A DNA stretch of 64,000 nt from Balamuthia mandrillaris (GCA_031835245.1 JAVKOQ010000065.1:132001-196000); one strand, 5' to 3'. Counted from the first letter of the stretch, positions 35,535-47,711 are shown. Made by a program: numbers and translations. The notes: a model not told the origin generated them from the sequence alone.

Positions 35535-36448
35535 TGGCCAAGATTTTTCCAAAAACAAAAATGAGGTGAGAGGATGAGCGGGGAACCTGAGGCATTCTAG
35601 CGTGAGTGTTCAGGTCGAAAAAGAAAGTTAAAAAAAAAACTTAATCAGTCTGTTTACCTTTGCGTCGCTCACCAAAAAAAAAAACAAAATCAAAGTCGCA
35701 GTGGAGATTATCTGCTTTGCCCCAAAATTCTTCAGACGATCGTCTCTCTGCTCTGTCGAGCGTGATTCGTGACGCTCCTCTTTGGGGGTTGTTTAAAAAA
35801 AAAAACTCTCCCTCCCTTCAAATTTTTTTAAAATCCAAACCTGGGTGAGGAGCGAAAGAGGTGATAGGGTGGGTGGGAGGGAAAGGAAATAAACAAAAAA
35901 TGAGAGGAAGGGGGAAGACGCGTTTTTTTCCGCCCCTTCTCCACTCCTCTCCTCCTAGCACCACCTTTTTTTGTTTGTTTGTTTGGGTGTCCCCCCATTT
36001 ATCGTTCTCTCCGTCTTTTTTTTTGGTTGCCATGGAAACAAACTTTTGTCGACCCAAAGCATTTTCAGTCGACACAAGTGGTAGGTTGCCATGGAAACAG
36101 GAAACTTGTCGACAGAGATCATCGATGGATTTTGTACTTTTTGTCGACTCTCACGTAATTTTTCCTGAAATGGTAAACGAAAGATGGTGAATGAAAATGG
36201 CCTCCAAAACGCGTCGATAGGTCAACTCGGTTTTATTGCCACCAGCGAGACAGGGCTGCGTTTTGAGAGAGGGAAAACTATGCCCAAGGTAGCCTAACAA
36301 ATTCTTTTTTTTGGTGAATTCGTCTATTCTCTTTCTTTTTCTTCTTTTTTCCACTTCTCGTTTTCTATATTGTTTCACGCCGCTTCCTCGTTTGCATTAC
36401 ACAACGGTTGTCATTAACGAACAACAAGCACAAGCAACACAAGCACAA
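35535..36448. promoter_or_regulatory. Divergent NFRKB / C2-gene region with X-box and GTCGAC repeats
   Basis: The 914-bp region separates two divergent genes. Near the C2 gene it carries a duplicated module: GTTGCCATGGAAAC (RFX X-box-like) at 36026-36039 and 36085-36098, each followed within about 10 bp by GTCGAC (36048-36053, 36108-36113). Further GTCGAC copies are at 36068-36073 and 36143-36148. No coding sequence seen. Confidence 0.55.
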
Positions 36449-39420
36449 ATGGCAGGTGTACTCAGCTTCACGATCGTAGCCGGCAAGGACCTGGCCGCCA
36501 AGGACATGAACGGCAAATCCGACCCCTACGTCAAGGCCAGCCTGTTGGAGGGCTTCTCCACGCCCACCCTCACAACGCCCGTCCAGGAAAAGACCCTGAG
36601 CCCCGTTTGGAACTTTAGCGGCGAGTTTGTGATCGGCGCGCCTGACTCGCGTGTCAAGTTTGAGGTGTGGGACAAGGACACCATCGGTTCCGATGGTATG
36701 CTATTATATTATTTGGTGTTTCGTCTCGCTTCCTTCCTTCTTTCCGCTTTCTCTTTGTAGTTCTCTTCTCTTCTCTTCTCTTCTCTTCTCTTCTCTTCTC
36801 TTCTCTTCTCTTCTCTTCTCTTGGTCGTTCTCTTCTCTTCTCTTCTCTTCTCTTCTCTTCTCTTCTCTTCTCTTCTCTTCTCTTCTCTTCTCTTCTCTTC
36901 TCTTCTCTTCTCTTCTCTTCTCTTCTCTTCTCTTGGTCGTTCTCTTCTCTTCTCTTCTCTTCTCTTGGTCGTTCTCTTCTCTTCTCTTCTCTTCTCTTCT
37001 CTTCTCTTCTCTTCTCTTCTCTTGGTCGTTCTCTTCTCTTCTCTTCTCTTCTCTTCTCTTCTCTTCTCTTCTCTTCTCTTCTCTTCTCTTCTCTTCTCTT
37101 CTCTTCTCTTCTCTTCTCTTCTCTTCTCTTCTCTTCTCTTCTCTTCTCTTCTCTTCTCTTTCTTCTTCTCTTCTCTTCTCTTCTCTTCTCTTCTCTTCTC
37201 TTCTCTTCTCTTTCTTCTCTTCTCTTCTCTTCTCTTCTCTCTTCTCTTCTCTTCTCTTCTCTTCTCTTCTCTTCTCTTCTCTTCTCTTCTCTTCTCTTCT
37301 CTTCTCTTCTCTTCTCTTCTCTTCTCTTCTCTTCTCTTCTCTTCTCTTCTCTTCTCTTCTCTTCTCTTCTCTTCTCTTCTCTTCTCTTCTCTTCTCTTCT
37401 CTTCTCTTCTCTTCTCTGCTGTGTTCTTTTTTTTCTTCTCCTTCAGTTGTTTAACGAACAAATAAAACAGACTTCATGGGAGAGTGTTATCTGCATGCCG
37501 AAACGTTGGAGCATAGGGTGACCAAAAGAGAGCACCTTCCACTGCAGAGAAGGATGAGCAAGAAGGGCAAAGAGAAGAAGGAGAAGATAACCGGCACTTT
37601 GGAGCTGGAGTGGACGTTCATCGACAACAAGAAGAAGATCGAGGAGAAGAAGAAACAGGACGCAGAACAAGCAGCCATTCGTCAAGAACAGTACCAGAAA
37701 GAACAAGCCGTAAAGGCTGAACGCCTGCAGAAAGCGAAGGATGAGCTGAAAGCAAGGCTTGGTTCGTTCAACCCTTTGCGAGAGGAGCATCTCGCTTTGT
37801 TTGATGAGATTGAAAAGAACAAAGAGAGCGTCTATGGAGCTCGCGTGAGGTATGTTCATGCTCTTGTCTGTTCGGTTGTTATGTCCTGTTTCTGACGTTC
37901 CAAGTACCAACCGACAGAGAGATGTTCGAGCAAGGATACTTTGAGGTAATTGTTAACGCTATGGAGGACCTGGACCCTAGGGATCCGTTCCTTACTTTTT
38001 GGGTATGTCCCTCCCGCTGCTCTGCTTCTGATCCTTCATCTTTCTGCGTTCTCATCCACCCAAAACAAAGGTCGCCACAAAGCTACTCCACCAAATGCTC
38101 AGCACCGTCAAGTTCTCGGAGATAGAGAAACAAGGCCGCACATTCAGACTCGTCCCCAAACTCACCAAGCTCTTTCTCAGCGCCCCGCCTCCTTCTTCGC
38201 CTTCTGCTTCCTCTGCCTCTTCTTCCAATGATGAAGAAGATCCCCTGTTCGTCAAAGCCAGGTCTCATCTGTGCTTCAGAAACCTCTATCAACTGGTGGA
38301 ATGCATCATGCGAGACGTACTGCTTGGTGAGCAGGACTACTCTGCACCCCACACCTTTGGCCAATACCTTCAGCCCATTCTCAAAGCCTTGAAAGAAAGC
38401 AAAAGCAATGGAGCAAAGAAGAGCATGGCGGCTGCTCTGATCGTGGCGCTTCCTACTCACCAACCGAAAACGAAAGAAGTGGTACAACAAGCCGAGGCGC
38501 TTGCAGTTCTGTTCGAGGCCGCAAAGACTGCAGTAAGTGGGGAAGACGAAGAGGAGAAGCAACATGTCTTTCAATATGTCCTTCACCGCATCTTCCACCT
38601 CATTTGCAGGGCGGATGCAGAGACCGTCATGAAGCAAGTGGGCGAGGAGGGTCTCCGTTGGCTCTCCCACAGCGCCATCCCTGCAGCCATTCGCGTCGTC
38701 TCCTTGGAGAATTACACCTTCTTCCGAGGCCTCAGCCACATGTGGGGAGGCTCCACCCTGAAAAGCATCGCAGCGGAACAGAGGAAAAGAGAAGACGCTG
38801 CTGCTTCTTCTTCTCCTGCAGAGGAAGAAGGAACTGGAGACGCCATTTCGTTTGTGCCGTTCTTGCGCTATTTCACAACTGAACTTCTCTGCGAGGGAAA
38901 TGGGGCCGTGCTCAAGCAGAAAGCCGCGGACGGCGAGATGACCACCAAGCGAATGAGCCACATCATGGTGCGGCTGAGCGAGTTCTTCCAGAGCGTGGCC
39001 AAGGTCACGGAGCTCTCGAGACCGCTGCACAAGGCCCTGGCGGAGACCCAAGCGGTTCGCATCGTGCAGGAGGCCTTGGCTTGGCACACCGAGGTGTACG
39101 AGTGCGGGTTGAGGGCGTTGGGCCTCACCCCTTGCATCCCTGTTCTGGAGGAGGAGAAGGAGAAGCAGCAGGAGGAGGGGCTGTCCCCCCAGGTGAGAAA
39201 CCAAAAGGCAAAGCTCTGGGAGGAGGAGGAGTTGGCTTTGGTGCAGTACGGCGAGATCATCCGGGCGCTGAGGAACCGATGGCATGACGTGGATGAGGAC
39301 TTGCGGCGCGTGGAGGGCAGGAACGTGATGGTGGACATGGTGGGGCACCGCGGGCGTGCCTGGGCCTCCCGTCGCAAGGAGTTAAACGACGAGCTTTGCC
39401 AGTTTGTTTATTCGTTGTAA
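36449..39420 (+). CDS. C2-domain protein with long helical C-terminus
   Basis: Four exons: 36449-36695, 37471-37849, about 37917-37999 and about 38071-39420. An N-terminal C2 domain keeps the acidic calcium-loop residues (KDMNGKSDPYVKA; DKDTIGS|DDFMGECYL, split by the first intron, phase 1). It is followed by a Lys/Glu coiled coil (IEEKKKQDAEQAAIRQEQYQ) and about 450 residues of mostly helical sequence that I do not recognise (YLQPILKALKESKSNGAKKS, IIRALRNRWHDVDEDLRR). C2 domains bind phospholipid membranes, usually in response to calcium, so a membrane-recruited scaffold or regulator is likely. The first intron is about 775 bp, most of it a TCTTC pentamer satellite, by far the largest intron in the window. 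Confidence 0.75.
36758..37418 (+). repeat. TCTTC pentanucleotide satellite filling an intron
   Basis: About 130 TCTTC (CTTCT) units over 660 bp, with the same interruption TTGGTCGTTC appearing four times in the first half (near 36820, 36934, 36967, 37022), evidence for segmental duplication within the array. All of it is pyrimidine-rich on the sense strand. Confidence 0.95.
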
Positions 39421-40475
39421 AAAAAGAAGTAAAAAAATTAAAAAATTTCAATTTTTTTATTATTTTTGATTGGTCCGCAAAAAATCGAATCTGTGAGATG
39501 AATAATGAATCTATTAGGTGGATTGAATGTTACCATAGCAACCTTATGTTTTTGGCCGATCAAAAATAAATCGCAACAAATTCAACCAAATTTCCGATAG
39601 AAAAACCTAAAATGAGGAAAATATCGAAAGAATATTTTTGTGATTTGTCCGCAAAAAACCGAAGCTATGAGATCTGTGATGAATCTATTAGGCGGAGAGA
39701 ATGTTACCATAGCAACCTTTTGTTTCGCCGATCAAAAATAAATCGCAACAAATTCAACCAAATTTCCGATAGAAAAACCTAAAATGAGGAAAATATCGAA
39801 AGAAATTCAAATAAAATAGAAAGAAAGTAGAGGGACGTCCCCATCCCCCTCTTCTTCTTCGTCAACAGGCAAAGCAGAGGGGAGTTTTTTTTTCTTGCTC
39901 TTTTCTCTCACATGTGGGTGGTGGCCACCGAGACGCACACCCCGTGACACCTGAACCTCCTTTCAAAGAACTTTACAATTTATTTTTTTTGTTTTGTTGA
40001 AATACAAACGAAAAAAGAAGGAAGCCCTAGGGCTGAAAACTTGTGGAAAGCCAAAAACTTGTCTCTCCTTGTTATTTTTTCAACCAGCAGAACAACAACA
40101 ACAAGACTTGTCAGCTCTCTCTCTCTCTCTCGCTGTCTCTCTCGCTCGGAAGGAGTACGTAGGTGTTGTGCTTGTTGTTGCTGTGAGGCTGTAAGAAGCT
40201 TCAACTTGTTTTTTTTTTCTCCGATTCGTTTCTTTTTTTTTATTTGTTTTGTTGACAACAAAAAAAAAATGTTCGCAGGTTTTTTTTTTATTTATTTATT
40301 TAGTTTTAGGGAAGCCACAAGCCAACGCACAAGCCCATTGGATTAAGCTGGCTCTGCGAGATACGTCTCAGATCGGGTTCTGTGCAGCTCTTCTTCTCCC
40401 GTTAGGTTTCTTCTTCTGCTCCTCCTCCTCCTCTCTCATTCTTTCGTCCTCCTTGTGCTCTCTCTGTCTGTCTCA

Positions 40476-40509
<34 letters not shown>

Positions 40510-40510
40510 A

Positions 40511-40542
<32 letters not shown>

Positions 40543-40612
40543 CTTCTTTCTCCCTCAACTCAAGAGTCTGTCTCTATTAACAAAAACCAAAAGTTAAATA
40601 AAAAAAGAAACG
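39421..40612. other. Intergenic with 174-bp tandem repeat carrying X-boxes
   Basis: No gene seen. AT-rich start, then two tandem copies of a unit of about 166 bp (see separate entry). A T-rich and CT-rich leader with two CT microsatellites (about 40478-40504, 40512-40540) precedes the F-box/WD40 start at 40613. Confidence 0.5.
39468..39806. repeat. Tandem direct repeat, two copies, period 174 bp
   Basis: Copy 1 begins GATTGGTCCGCAAAAAATCG at 39468 and copy 2 begins GATTTGTCCGCAAAAAACCG at 39642. They are highly similar to their ends (AATATCGAAAGAA). Each contains GTTACCATAGCAAC (39529-39542 and 39703-39716), which fits the RFX X-box palindrome. Confidence 0.85.
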
Positions 40613-43600
40613 ATGCGAATGAAGGGAAGCAGCAACTCGAGTCAGCCATTCTCCCCCACAGAGCCGCTGCTCCTCGACCAACCCGAGCGACAAAACAAAG
40701 ACAAAGACAAAATTGAAGAAGAAGAAGAAGTCGAGAACGAGGATCAAGCAACCAACGAGATCATGCAAACCGCCTTCCATAGACGCGTCATTGCGAACCC
40801 CTCCACTTCCTCGCCTTCGGCTCTTCACAAAAAGAGAGAGCATCACAAAAACAAAAGAAAGCAACACCAACAGCAACGCCCCACCAAAGGGATGCAAGTG
40901 GCCGCCAAAAGTAAACGCAAAAGCAAAAATGGGAGTGGAAGTAGAAGTGGCGGTAGTGGTGGTCATCGCTATTGCGTTCATCATCACTCTCAGCATCAAC
41001 AACAACAACCAGCTGTTGGCAGTGAAGAAGAAGGAGCTGAAGTAGATGAGAATGAAGAAGATGACGAAGAGTGGATAGATAATGAAGGAGAGGAAGAAGA
41101 AGAGGAGGAAGAGGAAGAGAGAGAGGAAACAGGAGGAAGCGAAGAGGAAGATGGAAGACCAGGAGCTAGCATGCTCGGTGGAGAGGGAGAGAGAACAGGA
41201 GAGGAGATTGTTCCGTTAGGGCTCTCCTCCAAAGTGGGACAGTTGCAACGGGCCATCTCCGACTTGTCTCGTTTCCTGGAGGAGCAGGACATGGACTGGC
41301 ATTTCAGCTCGCTGCTAAAGCAGTTGGACAAAATATCGTTAGATGTAACTGTTCGATTGGAAGAGGTCACTGTTTATCATGCGTTTCTTGTGCGTTCCCT
41401 CTCCTTTTTTCTCTTTCGTTGTTTCTCTTTTCTCTTCTTTTTCTTTATGTTGTTACTCCTTTGCTTGTTTATTAACGCAGAAATTAAAAACAACCAAACA
41501 AACAAAAATACAGCACACACATAACGTCTCAACAAAGATAAACAGTAGCGGCTACTTCAGCCTTTTACCGGATGAACTGCTGCTCAAGGTATTATCGTTT
41601 CTCAACGAGCGAGAGCTTTCAGTGGTCACTCTCGTCAACCGACAGTGGAAACGACTTTCTGAAGACGAAAGTTTATGGCGCAGGCTTTATTTCTTGAGGT
41701 CCTCTCTCTCTCTCTCTCTCTCTCTTCCCTTCTCTTCATCGCTCTCTTCTCTTCTCTCTCTCCCTCTCACATTTATGTTTTTATTCTATAATAGATGGCG
41801 GGATACAATGGTGAATCGTCGTAGAACAACAACCCCACCATTTTCCTTGTATGCAACAAACGCATCTGATGAAATGATCACTGAAGAAAAAGTGGAGGAA
41901 GCAAACAAAGCAGACGATGAAGAAGCGGAAGCACGAGAAGGGCAAGAAACAAACACAACAATGACGTTCTCTCGAGTCGCCCCTTGCAACCGAAATGGCA
42001 TCACCAGTTCTTTGTCATCTTCTACAATTCCTCTGACCAGACCAAAAGAAGAAAACGAACCTGAAGAAGAATCTGAAACGAAACGTTTTGGCACTGTTTT
42101 ATCTTCTTCAGCTTCTTCTATCCTTCGGCGAAGTAACAACAACAATCTTTATCATAATCAAAACTATGGAACAACTCATACTGCGACGAACAAGAAACGT
42201 TCGATGATGAATACTGACTGGAAAGCAAACTACATACGACGACGCAACATGGAACGAAACTGGCGAGAAGGCAAGTACCGAGTCAAGACCTATCCTGGAC
42301 ATACCAGCAATGCACGTGTCCGCTGTCTACAATTTGATGAAGAGAAGCTGGTAAGTTTTTTTGCTTCATCTTTCTTCTGTCTCTTTTCTTAGTTCTCTGT
42401 TCAATGTAGAGAACTCTGTCATCTTTTCCCTGCTTTTTCTTTCTTTTTATGTTTTGCAATGAAATACTTAAAACCACAAACAGGTGATGGGTTCGTTTGA
42501 TCAAAAGTGCATTCAAGTGTTGGACTTTTATTCCCGTAAGCCGTTGACCGAGTTACATGGGCATACCGGTGGCGTCATGTCTCTCAAGTTCCAAGATGAC
42601 ATTCTTCTCAGTGCTTCGCGTGATAAAACTGTAAAAAGTGCGTTTCTTCTCTTTCATTTCTCGTTCCCCTTGTAAACTCTTTTAACACCTTTCTTTTCCT
42701 TTCTTTTTTTTTTATTTAAACACGAAGTGTGGGATTTAACAACTGGCGCATGTGCGAGAACGTTCACTGAGCACGTGGCCAGCGTTTGGTGCTTGGATTG
42801 GGATGGTGGCTCGGTGGCAGTCAGCGGATCGGAGGATCGGCTGGTCAAAATGTGGGACCTTCGTTCAGGGCGGTGCATCCATACATTTACCGGTCATGCC
42901 AAAGGTATTGGCAGCATTACCTTTGATGATAACTTTGTGGCCAGTGGCTCTCGGTTAGTTTTTTTTTTGTTCTTTCGTCACACCCTCCTTTTTTATTCAT
43001 GCACTTCTTTGCTTTCATTTTCTTATGTCGTTTTAAACACAGAGACAAGTCAATTCGAATTTGGGATTGTAGAATGCGGAGATGTTTGCACACGTTGAAA
43101 GGGCATGCTAATTCGGTTCGTTGTCTTCGCTTCGATGATCAACGCGTCGTTTCTGGGTCATGGGATAATACCATAAAGGTATCTTGTTCACCCTTTTTTT
43201 TAAATATGATTTATTTTTTGTTTTGACAAAACAAAATCAGATTTGGAGTTTGTTAAGTGGAGACTTGATGGGGAACTTACAAGGACACACCGACCGAGTT
43301 CTTACTTTACAGTTTGATGAAGACAAGATTGGTTCGTATCTTCATTTTCTTTCTTTTTTGTTTTCTTCTTCTAATGACAAAACAAAACAAGTTTCTGGTT
43401 CTTTTGATAAAACGATCAAAGTGTGGGACTTAGCCACACATCAATGCTTGCTAACGCTGGAAGGCCATGGTCATCCTTTGGCCCACGTTCAATTCGACGA
43501 GACGAAAATCTTCAGGTTTGTTTTTCTCTTTGTGGTTTTTGAAGAAGAGCTCCTTTATTCTTTTTAACTTTGCCTCAAACATCACCTAGTGGATCGCGAG

Positions 43601-43650
43601 ATTTGACTATCAAAGTTTGGGACTTTGAACAAGGAAGATCAACCAAGTAA
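40613..43650 (+). CDS. FBXW7/Cdc4-like F-box protein with seven WD40 repeats
   Basis: About nine exons: 40613-41389, 41538-41698, 41795-42350, 42484-42637, 42728-42953, 43043-43178, 43241-43331 and two short ones ending at 43650. The N-terminal 200 residues are low-complexity (Glu, His/Gln, Gly/Ser tracts). A helical segment that may dimerise follows, then an F-box (YFSLLPDELLLKVLSFLNER, VTLVNRQWKRLSEDESLWRR). Seven WD40 repeats complete the protein, for example LHGHTGGVMSLKF, FTGHAKGIGSITFDDN and SGSFDKTIKVWDL, the last ending SGSRDLTIKVWDF. This is the layout of Cdc4/FBXW7, an SCF substrate receptor that binds phosphodegrons through WD40 arginines. The specific orthology is inferred from layout. 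Confidence 0.85.
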
Positions 43651-43740
43651 CGAACGTACTTTTCTTTTTTGTTTTACTTTATTTTTTTATTTTGTAAAAA
43701 AAAAACAACACAACCTTTCGAATAAAATAAAATAGATTCT

Positions 43741-46700
43741 TTATTCATTTGAACAAGTATAATAACTCAACTCTGCAATTTCGCCTTTGCGCTCCTCCTC
43801 ACCCACCGAATAACAGCTTTCTATCTCTGCAAACGTATAATACTCTTCTTCCTCGTCGCTCTCCATGCCATCATCTTCGCTCTCCTCTTCTTTCTCTTTC
43901 TCTTGTTCTTCTTTCGACCAACAGTGGCTTCGTTCAAAGTTGTCGAGCTCCTTGTAGATTTGTGCGAAGGAGGGTCTCTCCTCTGGCTGTTCGGCCCAAC
44001 AGCGCGTCATCAGGGAGTGCAGAGGAGCGGGGCAGAGAGCAGGAGGAGCGAGGCGATACTTGTGCTTGATGACTTGGGTGGCGGCTTCTTGGTTCGTCAT
44101 GTCGGGGTAGGGCACTTCTCCTCCTGAAAAGACCTTGTTTTATTCATGTTTCGTCTTTTAGAGAAGAACAAAAAGAAACATAACAAGAAGTGGAAGAAAA
44201 AGAAGAAGCTGAAGAAGAACAAGAAGAAGGACAAAGAACGTACCTCCCACATGACAACACCAAAAGACCAAATATCGGACTGAGGAGAGTACTTGCGGTA
44301 TTGCATGACCTCCGGAGCCGACCATTTTACAGGAAAGCTGCTGCTCCTCACATCGTAGAACGAAGACTCGTAGAGGTCTCTTGATAGCCCAAAATCGCAC
44401 ACCTTTTTTTTTTGAATAATTGGAATACAGTTTAGGAGGAGAAAGGCAAATGGAGAAAGAGTGAAGTATAAAGAACGAAGATAAGGCGGAGCAAGATGAG
44501 GAAATAAACCTTGACGACATATTCTCCAGAGTAACGCTGCTCAACCAGAAGGTTTCGTGCAGCCAGATCCCGATGCACGATGTTGAAAGCATGAAGATGA
44601 TCCATGCCAGCAGCGACGTGTTTGCAGATCTGAACCAAAGTACGAAGACTCAACAAACTGTTCTTTTTCTTCTTCTGGCTCGATTGGGAGGAGTTTTGTT
44701 GAAGGAACTTGTCCAAAGAGCCAAGAGGCAGGAACTCAGTCACGATGAAAGCTTTGTTTTCTTGCTCCTCCTCCAAAGCGATTCCATAAAAAGTCACAAC
44801 ATTGGGATGACTTGGTAGCTTGCTGTAAGTTGTGACGTTTTTTGTTAGGCAGAGAGCGACGAGAGAGACGAGAGAGAGAGAGAGAGAGAATGGACGAAGA
44901 ACAAAGAAAGAAAACGTACTCCATAATTTTAGCTTCTGCAAGAACAGCGTCAAGCCCAACGCCCCGCATGACTTTGACGGCAACGGTGGTATTACCTCGA
45001 TAGGTGCCTTTGAAGACATCACCAAAGGCGCCTCCTCCCAACCGGGCTCCTAAACTGATGTCTGATGCTTTTATGCAAAAGTTGAAATTCTTTTGTTTTG
45101 TGTGACTGTCATTTTCTGTGGGAGAAATAACAATCAGTAATTTTAAAACAAGCAAACAACTAACAAACAACAAAGAGGAAAGCATAGAAAGAGAAAAAAA
45201 AATACTTTTTGCGAGTTCTTGGAATGCTCGCAAAAGTTTCTTCCGATGTCCCATCGCAGCTATGCCCATTTTCTCCAAGTCTTGCTCGTTTAACATAGGC
45301 AACGTCTCGAGATCCAGAGCTTCTCGCTCGAACAGAGGTTGATAGTTGCTCAGTTTAAGGCTTTGTAAAAGTTCCGCAATACTCTAAAAACAACAAATAA
45401 AATGAGACAAAAAGCGAGAAAGAAAGCAAGAGCTGCAAGAGTTCAAATAACAAGACCAAAGAAATGAAAAGAAATACCTCTTCTAAAGGTGGCGGAGAAG
45501 GGCTTGCTTTAACGCGACTGCTGCCACTGTCAAAGGCAGAAGAATCGAGATCACTGGAAGAGGTAGAGTATACAGACAATAGTGATTCTGGCCAAGGAGA
45601 AGAAGAAGAATTGGAGGGATGCAATGGAGGTGCTGAAGGCTCGAATCCGCTTTTCACATTTTCTTTGTACATAACAGAAGGAGAATGAGAAGCGGTCGAA
45701 GAAGCACTTAGTGAAGAGTCAGCGTAGTCAGATGTGACTGAAACAGACGAATAGGGCGATGAAGAAGCATTTGGAGAAGTGGAAGGAGAGGGGTAAGGCA
45801 GAGAGTGATTCGCGTAATGGGGTTGCTGGTAATGAGGAGACAGATAAGGAGCTGGGGAAGGAGTAGTAGAACGAGGCAGTGCATAATAAGAATAAGGAGA
45901 AGGAGGCGCCATCGCATGCTGCTGTGGTTGTTGGGGAGGAGTGTAGTGTTGTTGCGGTTGTGGTTGCAGTTGTTGGTAATGATGTTGAGGTGATGGAGCG
46001 GAATCACAACTTGCTGTACGTAAGAAACGAAGATGCGGCGAACGTGACACTGTAGAGCCTGAATGAGACGCGTGTAAGGGTGCTGAAGAAGAGCGATCAT
46101 GGTTATTATTTGAGGTGTTGAGATCAAAAGCAGGAGAAGACTGTGAAAAAGAAGCTGAAAAAGAAGAAGGAGCAGAGGAAGAGTTTGAATGTTCTGTTCC
46201 TTTAGTGCTGTTACCATTGTTGCTGTTGGTAGAGTATTGCAGTTTCTTTTTTGAAGCCGACTTTTTCTTTTTGCATTTGCTAGAGGAAAAAGGAGAAGGA
46301 GGTGGAGAAGGAGAAGAGGAAGATGAGGAGGAAGAAGACGAGGAGGAGGAGGAAGAAGAAGAAGAACAAGAAGAGCGAAAAGAAGAGCTAGATGACGAAG
46401 ACGGAGAATCTTTATCTTTCTTTGATGAGGATTGCTTCTTTATGGTAAGTTTCGCCAAGAAAGGCCGTTGTTTGAGTTGAGGGAGAACGTGTTGAGTGCA
46501 GAGATTGTTGAGGTTTGTTTTGGAGTATTCGATCATGTCGCCAAATTTTAAGCCACCTTTTCTCTTTCCTATGTGTTTAATCAGGCCTTTGAACACCTGT
46601 TGGTGTTATTGTTCATAACAGAGTATAAGAAAAAACAAACCAAAGTTAAAACATAAATGTTTTAAGAAAGAAGAATGAGATGAAGAAGAGAAGAAGAAGG

Positions 46701-47711
46701 AAGAAGGAAGAAGGAAGACCGAAGAAGGAAGAAGGAAGAAGGAAGAACGAAGAACGAAGAAGGAAGAAGGAAGAAGGAAGAAGGAAGAAGGAAGAAGGAA
46801 GAAGGAAGAACGAAGAAGGAAGAAGGAAGAAGGAAGAAGGAAGAACGAAGAACGAAGAAGGAAGAAGGAAGAAGGAAGAACGAAGAACGAAGAAGGAAGA
46901 ACGAAGAACGAAGAAGGAAGAACGAAGAAGGAAGAACGAAGAACAAGAACCAGAACAAGAAGAACGAAGCAGAAAAGGCACGACGAATATCAAAGAGAGA
47001 GAGAGAGAGAGAGAGAGAACAAAAGCAAGACAAAACGTTACCGCGTCTACATTCACATTCTTCTCCACAGAGACCTGCCAAAACGCTCCGCATGCATTCC
47101 TCTCCGCCCACTCCTCCGCCTCCTCCCTGCTCACCTCCCTCCCACCTCTCTCCCCTCCCTCCCCATCCCCTTCAAAGTTCCCCACCAGGAAGACGGGCAT
47201 GCAGAAGCCGTCCACCTGCAGGCTCTCCAGCAGCAGGGCCTTCAGCCGCTCCAACGCCAGAAAGGAGGAGCGGAGGGCGGCGTCGAAGAAGAGCAGGAGG
47301 CCGTCGGCGCGCTGCACGTGGGAGGGGCGATAGGGCTTGGCCTGCGGGGTGCTGAAATCCAGGATGGTGACGTTCTTCTTCTTTTGCTCTTTGCTGCTGT
47401 CCATCGAAACGACGCACCTGGGTGTTTATTTTATTTTTTTTAAACGAAGTAGCAGGCAGGCAAACGGAACAAGAACAAAGGCAAAACAGACTGAAGGGGG
47501 GAAAAAAAAGGACATACGTGATCGTTTCGATGGCTTCCAACTGGGAACGAACCTTTAAAATAAATAAAGTCAACAAATAAAGAATAGATTAGAGAGGACT
47601 ACAGGGAAAAAAAAAAGGTACCGCGCCAGGATATCGTTGCACAAAGCGGCTCACAAAACGTTGTGGAGACGAGGAAGGAAGCTCCTCACACAGGAGCGCT
47701 ATAACCACCAT
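43741..47711 (-). CDS. Pseudo-GTPase - SAM - tyrosine kinase fusion
   Basis: Nine exons join in frame: 47711-47622, 47552-47518, 47417-47042, 46596-45478, 45383-45206, 45115-44920, 44822-44510, 44402-44244 and 44133-43741, giving 952 residues. Residues 1-180 align with a Ras-type fold: VVIALLCEELPSSSPQRFVS in place of the P-loop, VTILDFSTPQ for the DTAG block, PVFLVGNFEGD for NKxD, and VSVEKNVNVDAVFKGLIKHI for SAK and the last helix. A Ser/Pro-rich linker of about 330 residues follows, then a SAM domain (IAELLQSLKLSNYQPLFERE, EQDLEKMGIAAMGHRKKL). The kinase domain is complete: GGGAFGDVFKG, VAVKV, HRDLAARN, VCDFGLSRD, FPVKWSAPEV, VFSGGEVPYPDM. The HRDLAARN and PVKWSAPE motifs are those of tyrosine kinases. 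The GTPase motifs look lost, so that part should not hydrolyse GTP. Confidence 0.82.
46680..46965 (+). repeat. GAAGAAG/GAACGAA microsatellite in kinase intron
   Basis: Imperfect GAAGAAGGAA and GAACGAAG units; CTTCTTCC on the sense (minus) strand. It creates long but spurious ORFs on both strands. Confidence 0.9.

Noticed and set aside
36651-37521. ORFs of 250-284 codons on both strands (LLFSS and REEKR repeats)
   Set aside because: The TCTTC satellite lacks stops in all frames; the flanking exons show it to be an intron.
39468-39806. Long terminal repeats of a mobile element
   Set aside because: The two copies are directly adjacent with no element between them and no target-site duplication seen.
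46646-47404. Long PSSFFLLRSSFF-type ORFs
   Set aside because: Produced by the GAAGAAGGAA intron repeat. The splice model through 46597-47041 restores a Ras-like C-terminal helix.
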